Positions 8,967 through 17,850 of a stretch of 64,000 nucleotides of DNA are shown here, in pieces. A program made the position numbers and the translations under genes. The DNA comes from Prosthecobacter sp. (lineage in GTDB: Bacteria > Verrucomicrobiota > Verrucomicrobiia > Verrucomicrobiales > Verrucomicrobiaceae). The stretch lies in NCBI RefSeq assembly GCF_034366625.1, contig NZ_JAXMIH010000024.1:186001-250000 (forward strand), in the 5' to 3' direction. A model generated the notes under the pieces. That model had not been told where the DNA came from and did no database searches. It worked only from the letters and a program-made list of their open reading frames with translations. Within the stretch, counting starts at the first letter, position 1. Every line of letters starts with the position of its first letter.

Positions 8967-9885
8967 TTCCCCGCAGCCAGTCTTCCGTTCGTCCCAGCAA
9001 ACCCTCAATGGTGATGTCGCTTATCTTGCGGCCCTTCGCTGCGGCAGGGTCATTGCCCGGATAAACCGCGCACGTCCATGGGGCGGTCATGTGCCAGTGA
9101 TTCACATTGGTGGGGCCAAACAGGGTCATGCAGGGCCGTCGAAATGCGGAAGCGAGATGCGACACGAAGCCGTCCACCGCCAGCACCAGCGTCGCCCGTG
9201 AGGCCACGGCCATGATGCCCCGCAGATTGGTCTGACCTCCGAAGTTGGTCACCCTTGGTATTCCGTCTGCTATCTCGGCACACAGTCCGCGCTCCCATTC
9301 GGAAGCGCCCCCGGTCAGCACCACCGGCAGTCCGGTCATTTGTTTGACTCGTTCAATGACCGGCCGCCACGACTGTGCAGGCAGGCACTTGCGTTGCCAG
9401 GCAGAGGTCGCATGGATCAGCAGGTAGGGTTCGGCTGGCAGCCCCTTGGGCAGCCAGTCTTCAGGCGGCTGATTCAGTTTTGGCGGTTCGAGAGCATCTT
9501 CCACCTCTCCAGGTGTGATGGACCAAAAGTAGAGCCCCCGATACATCTGCACCTGATCGCGCAAATGAATGTGATCAAAGATCCAGCGATGAAAGAAGCG
9601 TACGTAAAAGCTGCTAAAAGTCAGCAGGTGCTTTGTCCGGGCTCGGCACCAGAGACTCACAAAAGAGCTGCGGTCACCGGCGTCGTAAGCCAGCAGACGC
9701 TCCACGGCGGGTGCGTTCCTCCAGGACACACACCTCACGTCAGGCATGAGGCTGACGAGATCGGCAAAACCAGGCCGGGCAACGAGACCGACCGGCTCAC
9801 CATCTTGACGCGCCAGCCTGGCCAGCGCCGATTGAAGCAGCAGCGTGTCGCCCAGTTGCTTGTGATAAACCGCCAGTGTCTTCAT
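8950..9885 (-). CDS. Glycosyltransferase family 9 (heptosyltransferase-like)
   Basis: A 311-residue protein starting at the ATG at 9885, which overlaps the stop of the GT61 gene (ATGA). The start MKTLAVYHKQLGDTLLLQSAL matches the GT9/ADP-heptose:LPS heptosyltransferase pattern, with the invariant Gly12-Asp13 near the active site. The C-terminal donor site shows LAVDGFVSHLASAFRRP and MTLFGPTN, as in this family. It probably adds a heptose or related sugar to lipopolysaccharide or to the polysaccharide of this locus. It forms a two-gene operon with the GT61 gene. Confidence 0.82.
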   Translation of the reverse strand: MKTLAVYHKQLGDTLLLQSALARLARQDGEPVGLVARPGFADLVSLMPDVRCVSWRNAPAVERLLAYDAGDRSSFVSLWCRARTKHLLTFSSFYVRFFHRWIFDHIHLRDQVQMYRGLYFWSITPGEVEDALEPPKLNQPPEDWLPKGLPAEPYLLIHATSAWQRKCLPAQSWRPVIERVKQMTGLPVVLTGGASEWERGLCAEIADGIPRVTNFGGQTNLRGIMAVASRATLVLAVDGFVSHLASAFRRPCMTLFGPTNVNHWHMTAPWTCAVYPGNDPAAAKGRKISDITIEGLLGRTEDWLRGINFPP

Positions 9886-11039
9886 CTCCCAGCAAATGCC
9901 CTGTCTTGTTGAAACAACTTCCACGCACGCGCCAGCACGTCGGCAAACCGGTCCTCATTGAACGACCAGTTGCGGTCCGCATCCCACGGCGTGTCGCGGG
10001 TCAGCAGCACGGCCTTGTTGCCGCCCAGCAGCGCCAGATTGTGGTACGCCCTCCCCCAGGACCGTCTGCCCGGCAGAATTTTTTCCTCCACAGTCATCAC
10101 CAGTACCAGTTTGCCGGTGGCGCAGAGCACCTCGGTCAAATTCTGCCCCACCGCTCCGATGATGACGGTGGCTGACGCAAACAACCGCAACTGTTCCGCC
10201 AGTGAGTGCTCCGAGAGCTTGATCGTGCGGACGTCACCGAGAATTTCTCGCGCCCTCTCTGCCAGACGCTCTTCATTGAGCAGTTTTTTGTTCGGTGCAT
10301 CCAGACGTGAAGCGAATATGCACAGTGGTGCGTCCTTGGAATCTGGCTCCGCCGCCAGCGCATCTCGGGCCGCGAAATGGTTCCTAGGAGCTGACAACTT
10401 GGCCACTCCGTCCTCCGCATGCAGTATCGGCACATACCACAGTTCATCCGCAGCCAGCGTGCCATAGCCTGCCTCAATCACCCGATCCTCAGGAATACCG
10501 AAGCGCGCCAGGTAACGGCACTGCCATTTTTTTCGCCCGGGGCTCAGCAGAATGCGGGCACGCGGTTCGGCACGAAAACGTTCCAAAAAAGGCATCAACT
10601 TCGGCAGGTAATCGAGGATGAAATGGCCGTGATTCTCGGAATTCGGTCCGCACAGGTGCAGCAGCGGCCCCTTCACCTCATGTCTCATGCCCGGCACCGG
10701 CCTGCGCAGCACACGATCCTTCTTCTCCCTGCGCGTGAGAGGATCCACGTTGAAGATTTCTCCGTTTTGGAAGTACACCTGCCCCGCCCCGCCTGCCAAC
10801 CGGACGTTACGCAGCCGATAGGCCGAGGCATCCGGCCACCAGTAACGCGTCGTGTTTTCCGCAGTGCCCAGCACCTCTGCTTCAAAGCGGTTGTCGAAAA
10901 CATGCTCCCCTGCGGTTTGAATCTGCCATTGTTCGATCAAGGCATCCACGGGGGGCTTCTCCGTGCGCCTGAGCTTGGAAACTGAGGATGCAAGGCCTGC
11001 ATACCAGTCATGAATCTTGCGTGTCAAAAGCTGGCTCAT
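9882..11039 (-). CDS. Glycosyltransferase family 61-like protein
   Basis: A 385-residue protein with the GT61 (DUF563) pattern. HLCGPNSENHGHFILDYLPK around residues 128-147 carries the Asn/His-rich core. A basic, Asp-containing middle section follows. The C-terminal SATVIIGAVGQNLTEVLCAT resembles the conserved 'GAHGA.L.N' region, with Val-Gly-Gln replacing part of the usual motif. Family members transfer pentoses, GlcNAc or related sugars. It is upstream of and translationally coupled to the GT9 gene, and divergent from a GT4 gene. Confidence 0.75.
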   Translation of the reverse strand: MSQLLTRKIHDWYAGLASSVSKLRRTEKPPVDALIEQWQIQTAGEHVFDNRFEAEVLGTAENTTRYWWPDASAYRLRNVRLAGGAGQVYFQNGEIFNVDPLTRREKKDRVLRRPVPGMRHEVKGPLLHLCGPNSENHGHFILDYLPKLMPFLERFRAEPRARILLSPGRKKWQCRYLARFGIPEDRVIEAGYGTLAADELWYVPILHAEDGVAKLSAPRNHFAARDALAAEPDSKDAPLCIFASRLDAPNKKLLNEERLAERAREILGDVRTIKLSEHSLAEQLRLFASATVIIGAVGQNLTEVLCATGKLVLVMTVEEKILPGRRSWGRAYHNLALLGGNKAVLLTRDTPWDADRNWSFNEDRFADVLARAWKLFQQDRAFAGR

Positions 11040-11270
11040 AGGAAGTCAGACAGTTCAGAACTCTCCAAGCAGCGAGGATGTGCTTGCCGCCGCGCCTGCC
11101 CGCAGCATGCTGTTCATCATTTCACAAGCGCGCATGACCTTTAGAGGACACAACAAGTCCGCCGGGAAATCCGGTGACAAGAGCAATGGAAGGCGGGGTT
11201 CGATCACAACTCTGCATTCATGCATGATTCCCGCCTGTCGTCGCATTTTTTCTTCTCCCAGCCGCGGTTC
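11040..11270. other. Divergent intergenic region, no assignable site
   Basis: This 231-bp gap separates the divergent GT61 and GT4 genes and must hold the start signals for both. It contains a short interrupted palindrome, CGCCGG-N5-CCGGTG, near 11162. I see no convincing -35/-10 pair or ribosome site. Confidence 0.3.
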
Positions 11271-12380
11271 ATGAAGATAGCTCACGTGTTCATCCGCATG
11301 CCCGTGGGCGGCGCCGAAGATTTGGTGGGCGACATCCTGCGAACCGCTCCTTCAGGCGTGGAAATGCGCGTCGTCTGCCTGCAAGAGCTGGGCAAGGTCG
11401 GTGAGTCGTTGCAACAGCGGTTCCCTGGTATGGTGGAACTTCTGCCCTGGGTTCCAGGAAAACGCTTCCGCCTCGGAGCCGTCCTAAAGCTCGCCAAATG
11501 GCTGCGCGAGCAGGACATCCAGCTCGTCCACACACATGTCTATAACGCGCATGTCTATGGCGTGCTCGCGGCACACCGCGCCGGCATCCCTGCCGTGCTG
11601 CATCATCACAAGACCTATGCGGAAATGCGCTGGCGGCGGAAAATCGTCCTGCGTGCGCTTGCCCGCCGTGCGGCAGCCCACATCACACTCTCCGCGCAGA
11701 CCCGTGAGGATTTGTGCCGCGTGTTCGGCATCCCGCCGGAAAACGTGCGCGTCTTCACCAATCCGGTGGATGAGGAAACCTTTTACCCAGCGGCCGACCC
11801 TGTGAAATTGCAGCAATCCCTTGGTATGGAAGCCGGCCGGCCACTCGTCGGCACCGTCGCGTCGCTTACTCCACCGAAGAATCATCTGTTGAATGTTGCG
11901 ATGACCGCCAGGCTCAGCGAGCGGGGTTTCACCGGCCGTTTTCTTGCCTTTGGTGAGGGGGGGGAGCGTGCGCGCATCACCGAAGCCGTGCAGCAGATGC
12001 GGTTGACGAATTTTGAGCTCATGGGCGCGCGCCGCCCCATCGCCCCATGGATGCAGGCTCTGGATGTGTTCACATTGGGCTCAACGTGGGAAGGACAACC
12101 GATGGCCCTGCTCCAGGCGCTGGCCTGCGATCTGCCCATCGTGGCCTCTCGCATTGAAGGCAACGAGGCCGTGCTCGGCTCCGGTCATCCGGCGTTGTTT
12201 GAGGTGAACGATGTGGATGGTTACGCGGACACAGTGTGGCGCGTGTTGAAAGACGCCGCCTTCCGTGCCGCCATTTTGGAGCACCAAAAACGCCGCAAAT
12301 CCGAACTGCCAATGCTCGGCGATTACAGCCGCGAACTCGCGGAGTTTTACCAGACCGTCATCAACCAGGCGCGTCACTGA
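11271..12380 (+). CDS. Glycosyltransferase family 4
   Basis: A 369-residue GT-B glycosyltransferase. The N-terminus MKIAHVFIRMPVGGAEDLV fits the acceptor-domain start. The C-terminal donor domain has FLAFGEGGERARI, then LMGARRPIAPWMQALDVFTL and a GQPMALLQALACDLPIVAS segment, which is the E/Q-x7-E-like nucleotide-sugar site of GT4. ATG at 11271 is preferred because it begins exactly at the first strand. An in-frame ATG at 11220 would add 17 residues with no matching homology. Its end overlaps the convergent neuB gene by 7 bp. Confidence 0.85.
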   Translation: MKIAHVFIRMPVGGAEDLVGDILRTAPSGVEMRVVCLQELGKVGESLQQRFPGMVELLPWVPGKRFRLGAVLKLAKWLREQDIQLVHTHVYNAHVYGVLAAHRAGIPAVLHHHKTYAEMRWRRKIVLRALARRAAAHITLSAQTREDLCRVFGIPPENVRVFTNPVDEETFYPAADPVKLQQSLGMEAGRPLVGTVASLTPPKNHLLNVAMTARLSERGFTGRFLAFGEGGERARITEAVQQMRLTNFELMGARRPIAPWMQALDVFTLGSTWEGQPMALLQALACDLPIVASRIEGNEAVLGSGHPALFEVNDVDGYADTVWRVLKDAAFRAAILEHQKRRKSELPMLGDYSRELAEFYQTVINQARH

Positions 12381-13417
12381 AAATCGTCCAAACTCAGAAA
12401 CTGGGCCGCCTTCACGGCATGCTTGAGTTTCTTGCCAATCACTGAATTCACATCAGCGGCGGAGATGCCATGACCGGGCTTGCGGCAGGAGAGGTTTTCA
12501 CGCGTGAGCACGGCTCCAGCGGGCAGATCAGCCCCGGCGACGAGACTCTGGCCAAACATGCGGCGGAGCGGCTCCATCTGGTCTGCGGAAGCATTTTTTT
12601 CCATCGGGCTGGCCATCATTTTTTCGATGAACCGCACGCCTTCGACCATGTGCGTGAATTCCTGCGTGGTGAGCGATGCTGAAACATCCGGCCCGAACAA
12701 TTCACGGCTGAAGGTGATGTGAACCTCGATCAGCTTCGCCCCGAGCGTGACAGCAGCAAGCGAGGGATAAGGCGTACCGGAATGATCCGACAACCCCACC
12801 GGGCAACCATAACGAGCGGCCAGCTCGGCGATCTGATTGATGCCGATTTTCTCCGGTGGACAAGGATAGGCCGTGGTACATTGGAACACGGCCACAGGAG
12901 TCTGCGCGACCTTCAACAAAGCCACCGTGGCGTCCATTTCCTCTATGTAACTCATGCCGCTGGACACGAGCACGGGCTTGCCTGTGGCGATCATGGCGTC
13001 GAGAAACAAACGGTTCGTGACCTCGCCGGAGGCAACCTTCCACGCCGGCATGCCGACGCGCTCCAGCAGGCGGATGGCAGCAAGCGAGAACGGCGAACTC
13101 AGAAAAACGAGGCTCTTCTCCTCCGCGTGCTGCTTGAGTTCGAGCCACTGAGGCTCGGTGAACTCCATGCGACGCCAGTAATCATGGCGCGTAGCGTCCT
13201 GGCGGCTGAATTTCACACGCCAGGTGTCGAGTTCGGAGCTTTCCTCCGCCGCGATATGCGTCTGAAATTTCACCGCATCCGCGCCGGTCTTGGCAATCGC
13301 GTCGATGTAAGCATGCGCAGAGCCGAGGCTGCCATCGTGCGCCTGCGCGACCTCGGCGATGATGAAGGCCGGTGCGTCAGGAGTTTCCCACAAGTCATTG
13401 ATGTCACGCGGATTCAT
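12374..13417 (-). CDS. neuB: N-acetylneuraminate synthase family protein
   Basis: A 347-residue nonulosonate synthase starting at ATG 13417, which shares one base with the stop of the nucleotide-sugar dehydrogenase gene (TGATG). The TIM-barrel part shows AFIIAEVAQAHDGSLG, DAVKFQTHIA and WKVASGEVTN, typical of NeuB/SpsE enzymes that condense phosphoenolpyruvate with a HexNAc sugar. The C-terminal antifreeze-like SAF domain (VLTRENLSCRKPGHGIS) is present. It pairs functionally with neuA at 7380, although the two genes lie on opposite strands. The exact sugar product is not determinable from sequence alone. Confidence 0.88.
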   Translation of the reverse strand: MNPRDINDLWETPDAPAFIIAEVAQAHDGSLGSAHAYIDAIAKTGADAVKFQTHIAAEESSELDTWRVKFSRQDATRHDYWRRMEFTEPQWLELKQHAEEKSLVFLSSPFSLAAIRLLERVGMPAWKVASGEVTNRLFLDAMIATGKPVLVSSGMSYIEEMDATVALLKVAQTPVAVFQCTTAYPCPPEKIGINQIAELAARYGCPVGLSDHSGTPYPSLAAVTLGAKLIEVHITFSRELFGPDVSASLTTQEFTHMVEGVRFIEKMMASPMEKNASADQMEPLRRMFGQSLVAGADLPAGAVLTRENLSCRKPGHGISAADVNSVIGKKLKHAVKAAQFLSLDDFQ

Positions 13418-14760
13418 CAGGCACGGAAGACGTTTTTGCCACCGGAGGGCATGACATTGCGTGTGTCGACAATGATGGAGGCCCACTGGGCGAGCGAGCG
13501 GTAGTCCACGTTGGAGTGATCTGTGCAGATGAGCACTGCATCGGCTTCGGCAACGTTTTTCCGGGTAAGCGGCACGCTCTTGCGCGGCTTCAGGGCGGGG
13601 AAATGATGATCGCCTGGGAATTGCGGGATGAACGAATCGTGGAAAGTCACCCGGCACTGATTGCGCTCCAGGATTTCCATGAGCTTGAGCGTGGGAGACT
13701 CGCGGAAGTCATCGACGTCACGCTTGTAGGCAAGGCCGAGCAGAAGAACACGGCTGCCGCGCAGCGATTTGCCACGGCTGCCAAGCGCGTCCTGCAGTTT
13801 GGAGATCACGAAGTAGGGCATGTTGGTATTCACCTCGCCCGCGAGCTCGATGAATTTCGTGGAGATGTCGAACTCACGTGCTTTCCACGTCAGATAGAAC
13901 GGATCGATCGGGATGCAGTGCCCGCCGAGTCCCGGACCGGGGTAAAACGGCATGAAGCCAAATGGCTTGGTCTTCGCGGCATTCACCACCTCCCAGATGT
14001 CTATGCCCATGCGGTCAAAGACGATCTTTAATTCGTTCACCATCGCGATGTTCACCGAGCGGAAGATGTTTTCGAGCAGCTTGGCGGCCTCGGCCACCTC
14101 AGCACTGGTCACGGGGATAACTTTGGAGATGATCTGCTCATACAGCAAGACTGCCAGTTTTCCACTGGTGGAGTCCGTACCGCCAACGAGCTTCGGTATG
14201 CTGGCGGTGGAGAAGTTTGCGTTGTTCGGATCCTCGCGCTCCGGGCTGTAGGCCAGATACACGTTCGTGCCGGGCTTGAGCCCCGCTTTTCTCAGAATGG
14301 GCGCCACGATGTCTCGTGTGGTGCCCGGATAGGTGGTGGATTCCAGAATGACGAGACAGCCGGGCTTGACGTTTCCCGCCACCCACTCGGAGGCGGACTC
14401 GACATAGGATAGATCTGGTTCACGCTGTTTCGTCAATGGCGTGGGCACGCAGATCAGAACCACATCCACCTCGCTCAAACCAGATGGCGCCGCAGTTGCC
14501 TGAAATGTGCCGTTCTTTACCACGGCTTTGACACGCTCGTTTTTGATATGCCTGATCGGGGACCGTCCTTGATTCAAGGTGCGGATGCGACGCTCATCAG
14601 GATCCACGCCGACAACCTTGAAGCCTTTTTCCGCGAACAGCAGCCCGAGAGGCAGTCCCACGTAACCCATTCCCATGATCCCCACTTTGAGGCTGTGATT
14701 GTGTAGCTTTTTCTGCCATGAGGACAGCACGGCTGCGGACGATTTTTCTCTGACGGGCAT
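13417..14760 (-). CDS. Nucleotide-sugar dehydrogenase (UDP-N-acetylglucosamine/mannosamine 6-dehydrogenase type)
   Basis: A 447-residue three-domain UDP-sugar dehydrogenase. The Rossmann motif is VGIMGMGYVGLPLG near residue 27. LICVPTPL and ESTTYPGTTRD follow. The catalytic Cys lies in GLGGHCIPIDPFYL near residue 281, and a C-terminal domain (LLLGLAYKRDVDDFRESP) is complete. The length and the PGTTRD and GHCIPIDPFYL variants fit the WbpA/VipA/WecC branch rather than UDP-glucose dehydrogenase. It would produce a HexNAc uronic acid building block. It is directly coupled to the downstream neuB-type gene and divergent from the ABC exporter. Confidence 0.87.
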   Translation of the reverse strand: MPVREKSSAAVLSSWQKKLHNHSLKVGIMGMGYVGLPLGLLFAEKGFKVVGVDPDERRIRTLNQGRSPIRHIKNERVKAVVKNGTFQATAAPSGLSEVDVVLICVPTPLTKQREPDLSYVESASEWVAGNVKPGCLVILESTTYPGTTRDIVAPILRKAGLKPGTNVYLAYSPEREDPNNANFSTASIPKLVGGTDSTSGKLAVLLYEQIISKVIPVTSAEVAEAAKLLENIFRSVNIAMVNELKIVFDRMGIDIWEVVNAAKTKPFGFMPFYPGPGLGGHCIPIDPFYLTWKAREFDISTKFIELAGEVNTNMPYFVISKLQDALGSRGKSLRGSRVLLLGLAYKRDVDDFRESPTLKLMEILERNQCRVTFHDSFIPQFPGDHHFPALKPRKSVPLTRKNVAEADAVLICTDHSNVDYRSLAQWASIIVDTRNVMPSGGKNVFRA

Positions 14761-14865
14761 AAATGTGATGAGGATGGAAAGCCAGAGAGCATCAAAGCCT
14801 CAAGCGCCAGCCTTGTAAAGCCGCGTCAACCATCTGCTTGGAAGATTACCATGCGCAATTCCCTG

Positions 14866-14895
14866 TTGAGTGTCCGGCCTTGCGGCGGTTAGTGC
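14866..14895 (+). promoter_or_regulatory. Possible promoter of the MsbA-like gene
   Basis: TTGAGT (14866-14871) and TAGTGC (14890-14895) are separated by 18 nt, with the -10-like box only 9 nt from the ATG at 14905. This spacing predicts a nearly leaderless transcript. The boxes were picked by eye and could be chance. Confidence 0.3.
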
Positions 14896-14904
14896 CGCAC
14901 GTTG

Positions 14905-16812
14905 ATGCCCAGCACTCCCAAAAAACAAGCCCCGGCCCCTCTTCACCTGTCCGATCCACATCTGTCCGCAGTGGTGAAACAAACCATGAAAGCCATGTGG
15001 AAGTACATGCTTCCCTATCGTGGACGTTTCGCTCTGAGCCTGATGCTGGGCATGCTCAGCGCCGTCTTCAATGGTGTGATGCTCATCGGTTTTCAACTCA
15101 TCTTCTCCCTTGTCCTCAAAGGGCAGACCCGCACGCTGGGTGAGCCGACCAAGCTGCCCCTGATCGGCGAAATCAATATCGCTCAGATCATCGGTGCGGA
15201 CAACGACACGCCCGTTGGATTCATCGGCGTCATGATTGCCTGTTCCTTCATCCCAGTACTGATCTTCCTCCGTGGGTTTCTGGGGTATCTGTCCAGTTAC
15301 ATGCAGGCCTGGGTGACCAGCAAGGTCGTGTACCAGATTCGGAGCGACGCCTTTCGCAGTGTATTGCGTCAGTCCCCCGGTTTCTTCAACAGTGCCAAGA
15401 CTGGCGAGCTGATGCAGACGGTCACCAGCCAGACCAGCGTGGTACAGCGCAATGCCATGATGCTCATTCAAACGCTGGCACAGCGTCCGCTCACGATCAT
15501 CTCGATCCTCGTCGTGCTTTTCGCACAGGACTGGCTCTTCACGCTGATGTCGCTCATTGTGTTCCCGGCCTGTCTCGTGCCAATCATCCGCATCGGCAAG
15601 CGCGTGCGCAAAAACGGAGCCAGGGAGGAATACGATGCGCGTGCCCTCATGGTCGCCATGCAGGAGTCCTTCGCCGGCATCCGGCTGGTGAAATCTTATG
15701 CACGCGAAGACCATGCCGCGGCCCGCTTTGACCGTGCCAACGCCAGCATGACGCGCAACATGGTGCGCTGGACGAAAGCCATGGAACTCGTCGGCCCCAT
15801 CGTGGAGACCGTCGCCTCCTTCGGGATCGCCGCCGGACTCGTGTATGCCTGGGAACGTGGCCTGGAGGCGGAGAATTTCTTCCTGCTCGTCATGGCGCTG
15901 ACACAGATCTACCCGCCGGTGAAAGAGCTGAGCCGTGTGCAGATGCTGCTGCAAAAGACCACCATCGCCGCCGGCATGGTCTTTGAGCTGCTCGAACGCC
16001 GACCGGACATCGAGGATTCGCCTGGAGCCGTTGACATCGGCCGCGCCACCGGCGCGGCAAGCTTCCAAAACGTCACCTTTTTCTACCGCGACAAGGACGG
16101 CGTGAGAAAAGAGACGCCCGCCGTGCGCAACATCCAGTTGCAGCTCGATCCCGGCAAATTCTACGCCTTTGTCGGCCCCAGCGGTGCCGGCAAAAGCACG
16201 CTTTACTCCCTGCTGCTGCGTTTTTACGATCCTGATCAGGGTGCGGTGATGCTGGATGGCCGTGACGTCCGCAGCATCACGCAGGACTCATTACGCGCCA
16301 ACATCGGCGTCGTCAGCCAGGACACCTTCCTGTTCCACGACACGATCCGCGAGAATATCCGCTACGGACGCCTCAACGCGACTGAGGACGAGATCATCGC
16401 CGCCGCGCAAAAAGCGCATGCTCATGAGTTTGTCACTCAAATCGCCGGCGGCTACAATGCCATCGTCGGCGAAGGCGGCTGCAACCTCTCCGGCGGTCAA
16501 AAGCAGCGGATTTCCATCGCGCGCGCCATTTTGCGCGATGCGCCGATCCTGCTCCTCGACGAGGCCACCTCCGCGCTCGACACCGAGAGCGAAAAAATCA
16601 TCCAGGAAGCCATTCATCTGCTCTCTGAGGGCAGAACCGTCGTCGCCATCGCCCACCGCCTCTCCACCATTCTGGAGGCGGATCAAATCGTGGTCATGGA
16701 GCACGGGTGCATTCTGGACTGTGGCACACATGCAGAATTGCTCGACCGCTGTCCGCTTTACCAAAAGCTCTATCATTTGCAGTTCAGCGGCGACGAACGC
16801 CGCGAGCCATGA
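14905..16812 (+). CDS. ABC exporter, MsbA-like (fused membrane and ATPase domains)
   Basis: A half-transporter of 635 residues with a six-helix transmembrane domain (about residues 30-340) followed by an ATPase domain. Walker A is GPSGAGKST near residue 425, the signature is LSGGQKQR near 528 and Walker B is ILLLDEATSALD near 550. It probably works as a homodimer in the inner membrane, exporting a lipid-linked substrate such as lipid A or a polysaccharide intermediate. The ATG at 14905 is chosen over an adjacent TTG. It lies within the polysaccharide locus, divergent from the dehydrogenase and 16 bp before a sugar epimerase gene. Confidence 0.88.
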   Translation: MPSTPKKQAPAPLHLSDPHLSAVVKQTMKAMWKYMLPYRGRFALSLMLGMLSAVFNGVMLIGFQLIFSLVLKGQTRTLGEPTKLPLIGEINIAQIIGADNDTPVGFIGVMIACSFIPVLIFLRGFLGYLSSYMQAWVTSKVVYQIRSDAFRSVLRQSPGFFNSAKTGELMQTVTSQTSVVQRNAMMLIQTLAQRPLTIISILVVLFAQDWLFTLMSLIVFPACLVPIIRIGKRVRKNGAREEYDARALMVAMQESFAGIRLVKSYAREDHAAARFDRANASMTRNMVRWTKAMELVGPIVETVASFGIAAGLVYAWERGLEAENFFLLVMALTQIYPPVKELSRVQMLLQKTTIAAGMVFELLERRPDIEDSPGAVDIGRATGAASFQNVTFFYRDKDGVRKETPAVRNIQLQLDPGKFYAFVGPSGAGKSTLYSLLLRFYDPDQGAVMLDGRDVRSITQDSLRANIGVVSQDTFLFHDTIRENIRYGRLNATEDEIIAAAQKAHAHEFVTQIAGGYNAIVGEGGCNLSGGQKQRISIARAILRDAPILLLDEATSALDTESEKIIQEAIHLLSEGRTVVAIAHRLSTILEADQIVVMEHGCILDCGTHAELLDRCPLYQKLYHLQFSGDERREP

Positions 16813-16828
16813 TTTCACTCCCTCTGCC

Positions 16829-17767
16829 ATGAAAGTACTCGTCACCGGCGGTGCCGGATTCATCGGCTCCCACATCGCCCAAACACTCTCCCGCATGGGA
16901 GCCACTGTCGTGGTCTTGGATGATTTCAGCACCGGTGATCGTCAGAACCTCGACTGGAGTAACGGGAACAGTGCTTTGGAGGTCATCCAAGGAGATGCTG
17001 GTAATGAAAGCCTGCTGGCACAAATCGTTCCCGGCTGTGACTGGGTTTTTCATCAGGCGGCAGTCGCTTCGGTACCGCAGTCCGTGGCACACCCGCTGGA
17101 AACCAACCGGCAAAACATGGACGCCACGCTGAAGCTGCTCATCGCGGCGCGGGACGCAGGCGTGAAGCGATTCCTCTTCGCCTCCTCCTCCGCCATCTAT
17201 GGCGACAGCTCTGCCGCCTCCAAGCATGAGTCTCACGCGCCTGCGCCGGTCACTCCCTACGGACTGCAAAAGTACGCCTCTGAGCGCTACTGCCAGCTTT
17301 TCCATCAGCTTTACGGCCTGCCCACAGTGGCGCTGCGCTACTTCAATGTGTTTGGGCCGCGTCAGTCGTTCGATTCTCCTTATTCGGGTGTCATCGCACG
17401 GTTCTGCACCCTCATGCTGCGCGGTGAGACGCCAGTGATCTTTGGGGACGGCGGCCAGTCACGTGATTTCATCTTCATCGACAACATCGTGCAGGCCAAC
17501 CTGCTCGCCGCTGAAGCCCCGGCGGAACGTGTGGCCGGGCAGGTCTTCAATGCAGGCACAGGAGAAAGCATCACGCTCAATCAACTCGTCGCCGACATCA
17601 ACGATCTGACGCGTCAAAATCTGGTGGCACGGCATGAGCCCGCACGTCCCGGTGACATCCGGCACTCGCAGGCGGACATCTCGGCCTTGCGCACGGCGCT
17701 GGGTTGCGAGCCCAAAGTTACTTGGAAGGATGGCCTGGCACAGACGCTGGAATTCTATCGCCAGTAG
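16829..17767 (+). CDS. NAD-dependent sugar epimerase/dehydratase (extended SDR)
   Basis: A 312-residue extended short-chain dehydrogenase. The NAD-binding motif is GGAGFIGSHI at residues 7-16. The active-site Tyr and Lys lie in YGLQKYASE near residues 144-148, with a preceding FASSSAIYG strand carrying the catalytic Ser/Thr region. The RYFNVFGPRQ segment is typical of UDP-(GlcNAc/Gal) 4-epimerases such as WbpP/GalE. A role in making UDP-GalNAc or a uronic acid epimer for the locus is likely. A longer in-frame reading from 16256 is an artefact of the overlapping exporter gene. Confidence 0.85.
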   Translation: MKVLVTGGAGFIGSHIAQTLSRMGATVVVLDDFSTGDRQNLDWSNGNSALEVIQGDAGNESLLAQIVPGCDWVFHQAAVASVPQSVAHPLETNRQNMDATLKLLIAARDAGVKRFLFASSSAIYGDSSAASKHESHAPAPVTPYGLQKYASERYCQLFHQLYGLPTVALRYFNVFGPRQSFDSPYSGVIARFCTLMLRGETPVIFGDGGQSRDFIFIDNIVQANLLAAEAPAERVAGQVFNAGTGESITLNQLVADINDLTRQNLVARHEPARPGDIRHSQADISALRTALGCEPKVTWKDGLAQTLEFYRQ

Positions 17768-17804
17768 TCTGTAAAAAATCGCAGCGGAATGAATCTCCGA
17801 GGCA

Positions 17805-17833
17805 TTGACGGCTTGAACCCGGACGGCATAGAG
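17805..17833 (+). promoter_or_regulatory. Possible promoter of the Kef-type antiporter gene
   Basis: TTGACG at 17805-17810 is followed about 18 nt later by TAGAGG (17829-17834). The ATG is at 17851. The -35 box is good, the -10 box is weak. Confidence 0.3.
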
Positions 17834-17850
17834 GCGAAAACCGTCCGCAC

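Noticed and set aside
14800-16068. 422-residue open frame antisense to the MsbA-like exporter
   Set aside because: His/Gly/Asp-rich shadow with no family signature. The exporter on the other strand has all ATPase motifs.
16256-16828. Long N-terminal extension of the SDR epimerase frame
   Set aside because: The frame is open by chance inside the exporter's ATPase domain. The SDR fold begins exactly at the ATG at 16829.
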